This document shows positions 10,262-18,457 of a DNA stretch of 64,000 bases, one piece after another. The DNA is from Promethearchaeota archaeon (GTDB taxonomy: Archaea > Asgardarchaeota > Lokiarchaeia > Sigyniarchaeales > SOKP01). How positions within the stretch are numbered: the first letter of the stretch is position 1; each line of letters begins with the position of its first letter. The stretch lies in contig JAEOUA010000012.1 in the NCBI GenBank assembly GCA_016839555.1, positions 124,001 to 188,000 of the forward strand, written 5' to 3'. A program made the position numbers and the translations under genes. The notes under the pieces were generated by a model. The model was not told the origin of the DNA and ran no database searches. It saw only the letters and a list, made by a program, of their open reading frames with translations.

Positions 10262-10678
10262 ATGCCTAAAGCTGAAATAACAAAAGAAATTAAAGCATCT
10301 GCAGAGCGAATTTACTCGATATTAAAAGACAGAGAAGCAAATCCAGTTTGGAATATTACGGTAAACGAGGTCAATATACTCTCCGATACAAAAGCAAATT
10401 ATAAAACGACTGTCGGTGATTTAACACTTACCCTTACCGTAGATAAAAAGAATGAAAAGATTTTTAATGATGTAGAGGGAAATCCCTTAATGAAAACAAT
10501 GGAATATTCCATTAAAGCAAAAGGGGATATCTGTGATGTTACTATTGCCGCTGAATTTCCTGAACCAGACCAGGAACCTATATTAAGGACAGCGGGAGAT
10601 GTACTTTTAGTAAGTTTAAAAAAATATGCGGAATATTTAGAAGAAGGTGGAGATCCAAGCTCATATAAGAAAAAATAA
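10262..10678 (+). CDS. START/SRPBCC-like small ligand-binding protein
   Basis: The 138-residue protein has the Bet v1-like SRPBCC/polyketide-cyclase pattern: an N-terminal strand with regularly alternating residues (AEITKEIKASAERIYSILKD), a W-containing strand (NPVWNITVNEVNIL) and a long C-terminal helix (LLVSLKKYAEYLEEGG). Such proteins bind lipids or other hydrophobic ligands in a cavity; the ligand here is unknown. A GTG lies nine bases upstream in frame, but the ATG at 10262 aligns with the start of the paralogue at 28334, so it is preferred. The two paralogues share VWNITVN/IWNITVN, a VGD motif and the ending GG(D/N)P..YKKK. Confidence 0.8.
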   Translation: MPKAEITKEIKASAERIYSILKDREANPVWNITVNEVNILSDTKANYKTTVGDLTLTLTVDKKNEKIFNDVEGNPLMKTMEYSIKAKGDICDVTIAAEFPEPDQEPILRTAGDVLLVSLKKYAEYLEEGGDPSSYKKK

Positions 10679-10685
10679 ATCTATT

Positions 10686-10742
10686 ACAAAATCATATTTT
10701 TTTATTTTACTCTAATTTTTTAAATCTAAACCAAATTTTTTT
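10686..10742 (+). terminator. T-rich tract between convergent genes
   Basis: Several runs of five to eight T on the plus strand follow the stop codon at 10678, and A/T-rich sequence also faces the oncoming gene. Archaeal termination commonly uses such oligo-T tracts without a hairpin, so this is a plausible terminator for the START-like gene. No stem-loop is evident. Confidence 0.35.
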
Positions 10743-10749
10743 GATTATA

Positions 10750-11976
10750 TTATAATCTTTTTTTTAAGATTTCCGCCATATCTTTTGAATTTAATTTCAC
10801 AGGATTGTTTTTTAAGCCAGTTAATTCAACTATTTTATCAATATCATCTTCGGTTATCCCATACTTTCCTAAGCTTTCTAAATGAAGTGTTTTTGTCCAG
10901 TTATCCAAATTAGTTATTAGAATCTCTAAATATTTTAACATTTCAGTATCTATGCTTCCTGATTCATTTGCAAGTAGCGCGCCTATTTTAGCATGCTTTT
11001 TCAAGGATTCTTTTCCCTTTTCACCCATTTCTTTTAATTTCTCTATATTCATATTTACCGCTTCCGCTAAAAGGGTTCCACATACAACTCCGTGAGGTAT
11101 CTCAAACAAACCACCAATGGAAGAAGCAAAACCATGAACAATTCCCAATCCTGCATTAGCAAGAGTAATCCCTGACATTAATGAACCATATGCTAAAGCT
11201 GTCCTTACTTTAATATTATCTTGAGCATTAGTGCATGCAGGAATGAGATTATCTTTCATATATTTCATACCACTATACGCTAAGGCATCAGTCATAGGAT
11301 TTGCCTTTGTAGATACATAAGAACCATAAAGTTGCGTAAACGCATCCATTCCGCAAGCGGCTGTTATAGAAGGAGGACAACTAAGTGTTAACTCGGGATC
11401 GATGATAGCTATGTTGGGGATGTAATTATCATGCCGTAAGGATTTCTTAAATCCATCCTCACCCACTTGGCTAATAACCGCATTTTTTGTTGCCTCGGAA
11501 CCGGTCCCTGAGGTCGTTGGAATCGCAATGAATGGTATTTTTTCTCCATCAGGTTTTTTGGTTCCAACTCCCTCTAAATAATTTTTTATTGAGTCTTGCT
11601 TTGGGATCATAGCTGATATTGCTTTTCCCGCATCTATTACAGACCCTCCTCCAATAGATACGATTACATCCAAGCTTTCTCTCCTGTATTGCATAGCATA
11701 TTCATCAACCAAGGAAGGGGATGGTTCACTTGAGACTGAAACATGAGAAGAAGTTATTCCCAATGTTTCCATATTTTCTATGATTTTTTCCCACGTGCCA
11801 GATTTTTTTAAAGAACTTTCACCAATTACAAAAAGTACATTATTTCCGAAAGAAGGTATTATATTGAATAAATCTGAAAGTTTTCCTGGCCCAAATATTA
11901 TTTTTGGAATACTTGCAAATTCAAAAGGTAAGATCATAATAAACTCATCATAAAGGTTTGAATATATTTTTTTCAA
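10750..11976 (-). CDS. Iron-containing alcohol dehydrogenase family protein
   Basis: This 408-residue group III (Fe-dependent) alcohol dehydrogenase shows the N-terminal KIIFGPGKL, the NAD(P)-binding VSIGGGSVIDAGKAISA, IPTTSGTGSEAT, GMDAFTQLYGSYVS, and the metal-binding histidines in GIVHGFASSIGGLFEIPHG. It would interconvert an alcohol and an aldehyde with NAD(P)H in the cytosol; the substrate cannot be named. An internal ATG at residue 14 (position 11937) lies directly before the conserved start LPFEFASIPKI and may be the true start, giving 395 residues. It is a single gene converging on the START-like gene. Confidence 0.87.
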   Translation of the reverse strand: MKKIYSNLYDEFIMILPFEFASIPKIIFGPGKLSDLFNIIPSFGNNVLFVIGESSLKKSGTWEKIIENMETLGITSSHVSVSSEPSPSLVDEYAMQYRRESLDVIVSIGGGSVIDAGKAISAMIPKQDSIKNYLEGVGTKKPDGEKIPFIAIPTTSGTGSEATKNAVISQVGEDGFKKSLRHDNYIPNIAIIDPELTLSCPPSITAACGMDAFTQLYGSYVSTKANPMTDALAYSGMKYMKDNLIPACTNAQDNIKVRTALAYGSLMSGITLANAGLGIVHGFASSIGGLFEIPHGVVCGTLLAEAVNMNIEKLKEMGEKGKESLKKHAKIGALLANESGSIDTEMLKYLEILITNLDNWTKTLHLESLGKYGITEDDIDKIVELTGLKNNPVKLNSKDMAEILKKRL

Positions 11977-12427
11977 TTAACTAATAAATATAATTGCTTG
12001 TCTTTTTTATATCTTTTAGATCATCTTTAGAATCACAAAAATAGATTAAGAACTATAGAAAAATTGTATTTTAATATTTAGATTAATCTAAAAATAATTC
12101 GGAAGAGATTTAGGTTATTTTTTTCCTTTAAATTGAGTTAGAACCTTTTTAAGAATAAGGACACGTTAATAAATGTGATTTATTTTCTAAATTTAAATTA
12201 GATGTCAAAGTTTTCCTTAACCCTTTTTATATATTTTTTTTAAACCAACGAACTCTGGTTTATAATTATAAAGATTTGCTTTTTATAAATTTAAATTCTT
12301 ATTCCTAAATATGTGATGCTGATACATACATAATTTTATGAAAATTCATTTCTATATGAATAGTTATAGCTTAAAAAATTAGAATTCTCGTAAAAATATA
12401 CATTCTCTATAGAAAAATTATTTTAAT
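11977..12427. other. Intergenic region, nothing recognised
   Basis: This is 451 bases of strongly A/T-rich sequence with no credible ORF, RNA gene or long repeat. It should contain the promoter of the alcohol dehydrogenase on the minus strand. Confidence 0.3.
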
Positions 12428-12652
12428 TTGAAAAAATCAATTTTAATGATATTGAATCAAAATACTATTGAAATTTCAGAAATGCTTGATTTTTCTGATC
12501 AAGAATTAAATACTTTAGATAATGTCTTTTCCGATATAGATTTAACACCATTTTTCATTGGAAGCAAATGGGATATATTTAAAGCCACCATGAAACTAAT
12601 GTTTAAAGAAGGGGGAATAAAAAAATGGAAATTTTTAAAACGATTGTTATAA
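12428..12652 (+). CDS. Possible small hypothetical protein
   Basis: This is a 74-residue frame with a TTG start (an ATG lies six codons in at 12446). It has an acidic middle (SDQELNTLDNVFSDIDL) and a basic amphipathic end (MKLMFKEGGIKKWKFLKRLL). There is no clear ribosome-binding site and no recognised family. Composition is more protein-like than the shadow frames nearby, but chance occurrence in AT-rich DNA cannot be excluded. Confidence 0.3.
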   Translation: MKKSILMILNQNTIEISEMLDFSDQELNTLDNVFSDIDLTPFFIGSKWDIFKATMKLMFKEGGIKKWKFLKRLL

Positions 12653-12785
12653 TCTAAGATTTAAATTTTACCTGAAAGGATCATTCATTTCTCATTAAAA
12701 AATGAAAAATAGAAAAAGATACAAAAGAAACAAAAAAATAAAATATATTAAAAAAATAATCGATTTTTATTTGTTATAGTGTATT

Positions 12786-14321
12786 TTATTGTTTTTTGGT
12801 ATTTAATTCAATTATTTCTTTTGATGGTTCTTCTACCACTTCAAGTAGATCATATTTCGAAATCATTTCAAGAATTCCCAGTACATCTAACTGATGATCA
12901 TACAGTTCATTCGCATCTGAAAGATTCCTCCAGCAGAAGGGGCATTCAGTCGTTAAGATATCCGCTTCTACAGCATTAGCCTCGTCACATCGCAAACTTG
13001 CTGTACGTAATGAGAAATCAGGATATCCCGCTCGTACTCCGCCGCCTGCACCGCAGCACATCGAATTCTCCTTGATACGGTACATCTCAACGAATATAAT
13101 TCCTACATCTTCTTTTAATTTTCGAAGAATTACACGTGGTTTCTCAAACCACTTTTCAGCTTTTTCGTCGAGTAGTCGTATATCAAACATTAAATTATCA
13201 CTATTATTGATAATTTCTTGTTCAAAGCCCAGATAAAAGTGCCTTCCTGTGTGGCAAGGGTCGTGGTAAGTAACTTTTTTTCCTTTTAGTTCTTTGTTTG
13301 GTTTAAATTTGATTTCCCCAGTTAAATCCTTGATTTGATTATACTCCGCTTCTAAGTCTTCTAAAGTAGCTTTCAACCGTCTATTATCGGGATCTTTGTT
13401 AAGTTTCGCTTTTAGTTCTTTAATTTGTCCCGGGTATTCTCTTTTCTTTTGAGGAATTGAAATCATTTCAGAAATTAACTCAAACGCATGCTTGGTGATA
13501 AAAGGAAGTTCTTCACCTTCTCCCATCCATTTAGGATAGTCCACATAAAATGTTCTATAACATCCCGCACAAGAGAAAAACACTACATCATACGGTTTAA
13601 AATTCTCAAGATTTTTTTTCATTAATTCTTGCGCAGTATCTACGGAACCAATTCTAAAGAACGGACTACCACAGCATACTTCATCGCCCACAAGCGTAAA
13701 GTCAACTCCTAATTGTTCGAAAATCTTACAAGTTGCAATTGCAATGTTTGTTTGACGATAACTCGCGGTACATCCTACATAATACGCATATTTTGCGCCC
13801 TTATTGTCTATATATTTCTCAAGCCCCGAATCTTTTGCCCATTTAAATCTATCTTTAGCCTCTCCACCGTAAGGATTATTTCTCTCTTTCACTAATCTAT
13901 CAACAAATTCGTGCTTGTCAATCATAGGTATGCCAGCTTCTTTACATGCTGCTCGTAGGGACTCAATAATATCTACGGTTTGAACCTTATTCTCGCACTG
14001 TACGGCACACATACCACACGTAATGCAAGGCATAAACACATCGCGTACAGACTCACTAAATTCTAAATCGCCATCCATTATCGCCCTAGCAATCCACATT
14101 TTTCCCGCATTCCAGAAGGCTTCCCAACCATATTCTATTCCCGCAGGACAAGAATCAACCATACCTTCGTAAAGAACGGTTTGTTGTTTGCCTTTATATT
14201 CACCAATTCCTTCTCTACTTGGATCTCCAGAATACGTAAACTTACACGCTTTACAATGAATACAGCGGTATATATCTACTTTTAATTCTTCTAATCTATC
14301 CATTCCAGTTATATTTGACAT
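12786..14321 (-). CDS. Fe-S oxidoreductase with two CCG (HdrD/GlpC-type) domains
   Basis: This 511-residue protein has an N-terminal ferredoxin-like part with clusters CIHCKAC (about residue 19) and CITCGMCAVQC (about residue 99). Two cysteine-rich CCG domains follow: VGCTASYR, GDEVCCGSPFF and CAGCYRTF, then YHDPCHTGRHFYLGF, SMCCGAGGGVR and TECPFCWRN. This is the HdrD/GlpC/LutA family, which passes electrons between a flavin subunit and a quinone, heterodisulfide or other acceptor via Fe-S clusters. The first ferredoxin motif is unusual: its fourth cysteine is displaced into SCPAG. It sits 21 bases downstream of the FAD oxidase gene in the same direction, so the two form one operon and probably one enzyme. 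Confidence 0.85.
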   Translation of the reverse strand: MSNITGMDRLEELKVDIYRCIHCKACKFTYSGDPSREGIGEYKGKQQTVLYEGMVDSCPAGIEYGWEAFWNAGKMWIARAIMDGDLEFSESVRDVFMPCITCGMCAVQCENKVQTVDIIESLRAACKEAGIPMIDKHEFVDRLVKERNNPYGGEAKDRFKWAKDSGLEKYIDNKGAKYAYYVGCTASYRQTNIAIATCKIFEQLGVDFTLVGDEVCCGSPFFRIGSVDTAQELMKKNLENFKPYDVVFFSCAGCYRTFYVDYPKWMGEGEELPFITKHAFELISEMISIPQKKREYPGQIKELKAKLNKDPDNRRLKATLEDLEAEYNQIKDLTGEIKFKPNKELKGKKVTYHDPCHTGRHFYLGFEQEIINNSDNLMFDIRLLDEKAEKWFEKPRVILRKLKEDVGIIFVEMYRIKENSMCCGAGGGVRAGYPDFSLRTASLRCDEANAVEADILTTECPFCWRNLSDANELYDHQLDVLGILEMISKYDLLEVVEEPSKEIIELNTKKQ

Positions 14322-14342
14322 TTTTTTTCAACCTCTTTTAAA

Positions 14343-15830
14343 TTAAGGAAGAGCTAATCTTCCAGGATGCATTATCATATTAGGATCAACTAACTTTTTA
14401 AAAGCTCTCAAATATTTCCAGTACATTCCCGCTTTGCTATATGTTAACGGTGCATGAATATAAGGATCAGGTCTATAATTAAGCCATCCTTGTTCTAATC
14501 CATATTCTGTGGTCTCTCTGTTGAGTTCTTGTACTCTTTCAAAATCTTCAGGATTAGTGGAATCAAAGCATATAATTGGCATGCAAATCGCTTGTCTACC
14601 ACGTTCAATGGAAGCAACCCACATTGTAGGGGGAAAACCGTATTTCTCCATCGCATTACAATACATTTCTGAGAAATGTGCACATTCATTCCAAGGAGTA
14701 TACCAAGTGATAAAGAGGAATCCCGCATCATAGAAGCTATAAGGAATCGCAATTTTATTAGGTTTCCTTAATCTGCTTGCGATCTGTTTCGGATGGAGTT
14801 CCCACTTCTTTATTGCATCAGGATCTTTTGCTCTATTTTCTTTATAATCCTTTGCCATTTTATCAATTCTATCTGTCACATAATCCAATTCTTCTTGGGT
14901 TTGTGCCCAGCATTCAAAATTCATCCACCACTTAGAAATTCCAATCTTTTCATAGAATTCATAATTTTGAGGGATTTTTTCTTTTGGCCAGCGAGTCATA
15001 ATCAATGGATAATTTCCTCCCTGAACCATAACTGTATTATGTGCTATTCCAAATTCTTGTTTCTGGATCTCTAGGGTTAGGTCTTGCATATCGTAAGGAT
15101 TAGACATGCCCCAAGCAACTACAGTTTTAAATTCTGGATGCGGATAAATCTTTACCGCAACTTTAGTAATCACGCCAAATGCTCCTTGGCTTCCCATTAA
15201 TAATGACCACATATCAGGGCCTATCCCATATTTATAGAAAGGTTTAGAACCAGGAAGCGCCCAAGATCCAGTCCTTAAAATATCTCCGTTTGGAAATACT
15301 ACTTCTGCGCACATAAAATTATCTCCCTGGGGTCCTACGCTTGAAGTATATAGGGAAAATCCCCTATCAATCGCGTCTCCCATAACAGTTGATGCTGGTG
15401 GAGCTCCATCCGGTATAGGTGGTGCCCAATCAGGAGTATGCTTATGCATCCAAGCCCATAATCTTCCAATAGTTACTCCTGGTTCCACAATCGCATATCG
15501 ATTTTCTTCGTCAACTTCAAGAATTCTATCCATTCGACTTAAATCCAACATAACTCCCGCCGGGTTAATGGTTGGACATGCAAACCCTCCAGAGAGTCCT
15601 CCAGAGATAGGAGAGACAGCAATCTTTTCTTCTGAACAATAAACCAAAATCTTTCTAATTTCTTCCACGTATTTTGGTCGCAACACGATATCGGGAATCT
15701 GAGATTCCAAGCCCATTACGGATTTTGAGAGATAAGATGCTGTAATGGCTTCATCCATCGATGCGTAGGCCTTACCCACAAACGATTGTAATGCCGAAAA
15801 GTCCTTTTCAGTAGGTGCTTTATAACTCAT
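14343..15830 (-). CDS. FAD-linked oxidase (VAO/PCMH fold), partner of the CCG protein
   Basis: This 495-residue member of the FAD_binding_4 family contains the FAD pyrophosphate-binding loop SPISGGLSGGFACP, the strand GVMLDLSRMDRI, VEPGVTIGRLW, and the second FAD segment MGSQGAFGVITKVAVKIYP. The C-terminus has the family ending VDPNMIMHPGRLALP. Related enzymes oxidise D-2-hydroxyacids such as glycolate or D-lactate, or aromatic alcohols; the substrate is not deducible here. A flavoprotein followed directly by a CCG Fe-S protein is the GlcD/GlcF or lactate-dehydrogenase arrangement. It is clearly distinct from the two closely related FAD oxidases at 33522 and 38707 (different FAD loop and C-terminus). 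Confidence 0.85.
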   Translation of the reverse strand: MSYKAPTEKDFSALQSFVGKAYASMDEAITASYLSKSVMGLESQIPDIVLRPKYVEEIRKILVYCSEEKIAVSPISGGLSGGFACPTINPAGVMLDLSRMDRILEVDEENRYAIVEPGVTIGRLWAWMHKHTPDWAPPIPDGAPPASTVMGDAIDRGFSLYTSSVGPQGDNFMCAEVVFPNGDILRTGSWALPGSKPFYKYGIGPDMWSLLMGSQGAFGVITKVAVKIYPHPEFKTVVAWGMSNPYDMQDLTLEIQKQEFGIAHNTVMVQGGNYPLIMTRWPKEKIPQNYEFYEKIGISKWWMNFECWAQTQEELDYVTDRIDKMAKDYKENRAKDPDAIKKWELHPKQIASRLRKPNKIAIPYSFYDAGFLFITWYTPWNECAHFSEMYCNAMEKYGFPPTMWVASIERGRQAICMPIICFDSTNPEDFERVQELNRETTEYGLEQGWLNYRPDPYIHAPLTYSKAGMYWKYLRAFKKLVDPNMIMHPGRLALP

Positions 15831-16170
15831 TTTTTTCAGCTTTTTCTTTTTTTTTTCAGTTACTATTATATAATATAAATATTAATTATAGAAATTAACA
15901 ACAAAATTTTAAGATTATCAAAATGCTTTTAATAAAAAGAGTAATAATTTCTTATAATTTCAATCATATAGATTTAAAAGGGAAGTGAAAGTCTAACTTA
16001 TAAATTCTAATGGGGTGTTTTATAAAAAAAGAAAAAATGAACTAAAATTATCGATTTTTCTGTCTGCTTAACGTATATAAGGCAAATTCTTATTTAATCG
16101 GTAGCTTTTGTCATGTCTGTTATTATTTTTCCTGCTTGAAAGTAAAGTCTTCATTTACCATTAAAATATC
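15831..16170. other. Intergenic region with no clear gene
   Basis: These 340 bases separate the FAD oxidase promoter from the end of the zinc-ribbon gene. On the minus strand just after that gene's stop, a short open stretch (about 16100-16150) reads like a protein C-terminus (AGKIITDMTKATD then stop) in another frame. It could be a frameshifted tail of the zinc-ribbon protein, but it is too short to call. Confidence 0.3.
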
Positions 16171-16629
16171 TCATGAAGCACATTCAGAGCATAAATTCTC
16201 TTTTTTATTCCAACATTTATCACAGACATACCTCTGACACTTTGGGCAAAGATTAAAATGCTCTTTTGCTTTTTCCTGACTTTCATTGAACACTTTTTCA
16301 TGTTCTTCATGCCATTTATCGGACATACCTACATATTTTTTTTCAAGAGCGTTAGTACCGGTCCTAATTGCTGTTCTGACTCCTCTTCTAACTGCATATG
16401 AAGTGGTTCCTCTTAATACACCTCTAGTTCCTCTTCTAATTGCACTTGATGTGGCTAAAGATGCTGCAGCTCCAAGCCCTTTAATGAGTTTTCCTTTCTT
16501 GCCTGTTTTTGCTTTTATAAATTCTGTTTTATAACCAATTCCACCACACAAATCACAAAGGAATGTAAATTGAAATCCTTTTTCATTACTCTCATCTTGA
16601 TAATTTTTTGTAAAAGGTGTTAATGCCAT
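16171..16629 (-). CDS. Zinc-ribbon protein with glycine/alanine-rich middle, unknown function
   Basis: This 152-residue protein has an N-terminal CDLCG knuckle (about residue 30), a Gly/Ala/Arg-rich middle with an SAIRRGTRG / SYAVRRGVRT / TAIRTGTNA repeat, and a C-terminal set CPKCQRYVCDKC...CSEC. Related bacterial and archaeal proteins that I remember continue with a further double zinc ribbon after this point. This one stops at CSECAS, so it may be shortened. An SD-like GTGAA precedes the ATG. Function is unknown; the cysteine pairs indicate two zinc sites. It is a single gene. Confidence 0.7.
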   Translation of the reverse strand: MALTPFTKNYQDESNEKGFQFTFLCDLCGGIGYKTEFIKAKTGKKGKLIKGLGAAASLATSSAIRRGTRGVLRGTTSYAVRRGVRTAIRTGTNALEKKYVGMSDKWHEEHEKVFNESQEKAKEHFNLCPKCQRYVCDKCWNKKENLCSECAS

Positions 16630-16983
16630 TTTATTTCACTTTTTTTAATACAATATTGTTTAGTGTTTATTATATTTTTGATATATGTTAAAGTTAGAAA
16701 GGATATACCCATTATTAAATGTTTTCATAGGAATCTAAAGGTCAATTTAATTCTTTTCATGGCTTTAATATAGATGTTTTTCATGTAAATCAGTTTTTTA
16801 AAAGTTTTTTACTCAAAAATTAAAAAAAATGGTTTTCAATCAAAAAAGTTGATATAGATAATAGCTTTATCGCGTTGGAATCATTTATAATTTATTAAAG
16901 ATTTTCCCGTTAAAAATAAAAAGTAAAAAAGGAGAAACTTATAATTTCTAATAGGAATTTTATATTATAGAGAAAAAAAAGGC
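16630..16983. other. Intergenic region, nothing recognised
   Basis: These 354 A/T-rich bases have no supported gene. They include the promoter of the zinc-ribbon gene and long A and T runs near 16910-16980 that may end transcription of the 149-residue protein gene on the other side. Confidence 0.3.
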
Positions 16984-17433
16984 TTAAAAATCATCTTTTT
17001 CACTACTGAGAGGTTTTACTCCCGTAGCTAAGGAGCTCACATTAAAGAGTTTCCAGTATCCATCTTTATTTTTTTTGAGATGTACCGGACTTGCAAAGTC
17101 TTTACCTCCACTTTGCACAAAAATTTTAGACTTTTTTGCCCCTCGTTTAGAAGAATCTTCCACTATTATAGGATCATTATCATAGGAATAGGCATAATCA
17201 TTATCGGGTGTCCCTCCCAAATATGAGCCGGTATTATGCTTATCAAATTGATATTGCAAATAGTATTTTACATTAGAACTTATTTTATTTTTTGGTAGAG
17301 TCATTGCAATCATTTTTTCAGCATTCTCATTCCCATCTAAATATTCTAAGACTCCCATTAAAAAACATTTTATAGTTCCCTCTTCTGTAGTTCCTAATTC
17401 GTTCCACTTTGATTCAAATTCTGCAAATTTCAT
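16984..17433 (-). CDS. Hypothetical protein, 149 residues
   Basis: A soluble protein with a helical N-terminus (FAEFESKWNELGTTEEGTIKCFLMGVLEYLDGNENAEKMIAMTL), a Tyr/Asp-rich loop and a strand-rich C-terminal half ending in the dipeptide-type pattern ASPVHLKKNKDGYWKLFNVSSL. It resembles small DUF proteins (possibly the DUF6935 type) seen in bacteria and archaea, which would make it a candidate for horizontal transfer; that match is from memory and not verified. No signal peptide or membrane segment. Start codon ATG is preceded by a weak GATGAAT. Confidence 0.65.
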   Translation of the reverse strand: MKFAEFESKWNELGTTEEGTIKCFLMGVLEYLDGNENAEKMIAMTLPKNKISSNVKYYLQYQFDKHNTGSYLGGTPDNDYAYSYDNDPIIVEDSSKRGAKKSKIFVQSGGKDFASPVHLKKNKDGYWKLFNVSSLATGVKPLSSEKDDF

Positions 17434-17626
17434 AATTCATCTTACCAATTTTTTTTTTAATAAAATAAGGAGTATGAATAAATAAAAACTATTCTTTTTT
17501 TCTATTTTGATGTTGGTGTTTAAAATCTCTTTCTTAATAAAACCATTTGATAGAAATATCGGCATCTATGTAAATCCATACAATATTGAATATATAAAAT
17601 TCACTCTAAATAGTAGCTGTTGAAAT

Positions 17627-18448
17627 CTACGTTAATCTTTTTGTTTTTGCGAATTCATTTCCCAAATATGCTCCACCTAGCGAAGCTATTGCAACAAATG
17701 GCAGAAATGAAAGTATGGGATAAATTAAAATAGAAGCTATCGCACCAAGGGCAAAAAGATGAGCTATTATTATCAAGATAAAATATATAATTGCGTTAAG
17801 GATACTTACCTTTAAATTTAGTAATATATACCCTGAAATAAAGTTTCCTATGCCAAACAAAATTATAAGCTCAGCAAATAGTCCTAGTACTAATATCGGT
17901 ATGGTTTGTTTAACCAAATTTTCAGGTGTTATATATATTGGGATATTTCTTAAAATAAAATTCGCAAAAACCCATATATTTATTATTGTCAGAACAACAC
18001 CTATGCCTATTAATACGATAATAGATATAATGAATCTCAAAAGAAGTGAAGAGGTCCCTCTTCTTCTTAAATTGTCTTTTATTATATCATCCATTTTCTC
18101 TCGATTTTTCACTAATTCAAGATCGTAAGCCGGCGAAAATTCATCAATGAAATCCGTCAACAGAGTTTTTAATATTGTTTTAACCAATCCATTATTATCT
18201 TTTATACTGACAATTGCGGCTCCAAAAATATTTTCTTGAGTATTTAATTCGAATATTACTTTGCTATCTTTACCAAGGTCGACAAAATCTACAATACTCT
18301 CTAATCCTTCTCGGCTAAAATTCACGACGGAACTGAAAAAGCCCAATATTAAATTTTCATCAAAAGGTTGCTTAATAAAGCTCTCTGAATATAATAGCAT
18401 ACCATTTCGACGCAATATATATAAACTTTTAATCAATTTTCTTCTCAC
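17627..18448 (-). CDS. Membrane protein with longin/roadblock-like N-terminal domain, last gene of ABC-2 cassette
   Basis: Residues about 5-115 read like a profilin-fold longin/roadblock domain: a first strand and turn (KSLYILRRNGMLLYSESF), then alternating strands and a helix. This kind of head is common in Asgard small-GTPase-related proteins and in eukaryotic vesicle-traffic proteins. Residues about 135-265 hold four hydrophobic helices, so the head is tethered to the membrane facing the cytoplasm. It starts nine bases after the degenerate ABC gene and is therefore probably co-transcribed with the exporter. The domain assignment is from pattern only; structure prediction would decide. Function is inferred to be an accessory or regulatory subunit. 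Confidence 0.65.
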   Translation of the reverse strand: MRRKLIKSLYILRRNGMLLYSESFIKQPFDENLILGFFSSVVNFSREGLESIVDFVDLGKDSKVIFELNTQENIFGAAIVSIKDNNGLVKTILKTLLTDFIDEFSPAYDLELVKNREKMDDIIKDNLRRRGTSSLLLRFIISIIVLIGIGVVLTIINIWVFANFILRNIPIYITPENLVKQTIPILVLGLFAELIILFGIGNFISGYILLNLKVSILNAIIYFILIIIAHLFALGAIASILIYPILSFLPFVAIASLGGAYLGNEFAKTKRLT

Positions 18449-18457
18449 TTTTACTTA

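Noticed and set aside
14495..14752. 85-codon frame inside the FAD oxidase gene on the same strand
   Set aside because: It lies in a second frame of a well-supported conserved protein.
16100..16150. Short minus-strand tail AGKIITDMTKATD after the zinc-ribbon gene
   Set aside because: Too short to show that the zinc-ribbon gene is frameshifted; needs homologue alignment.
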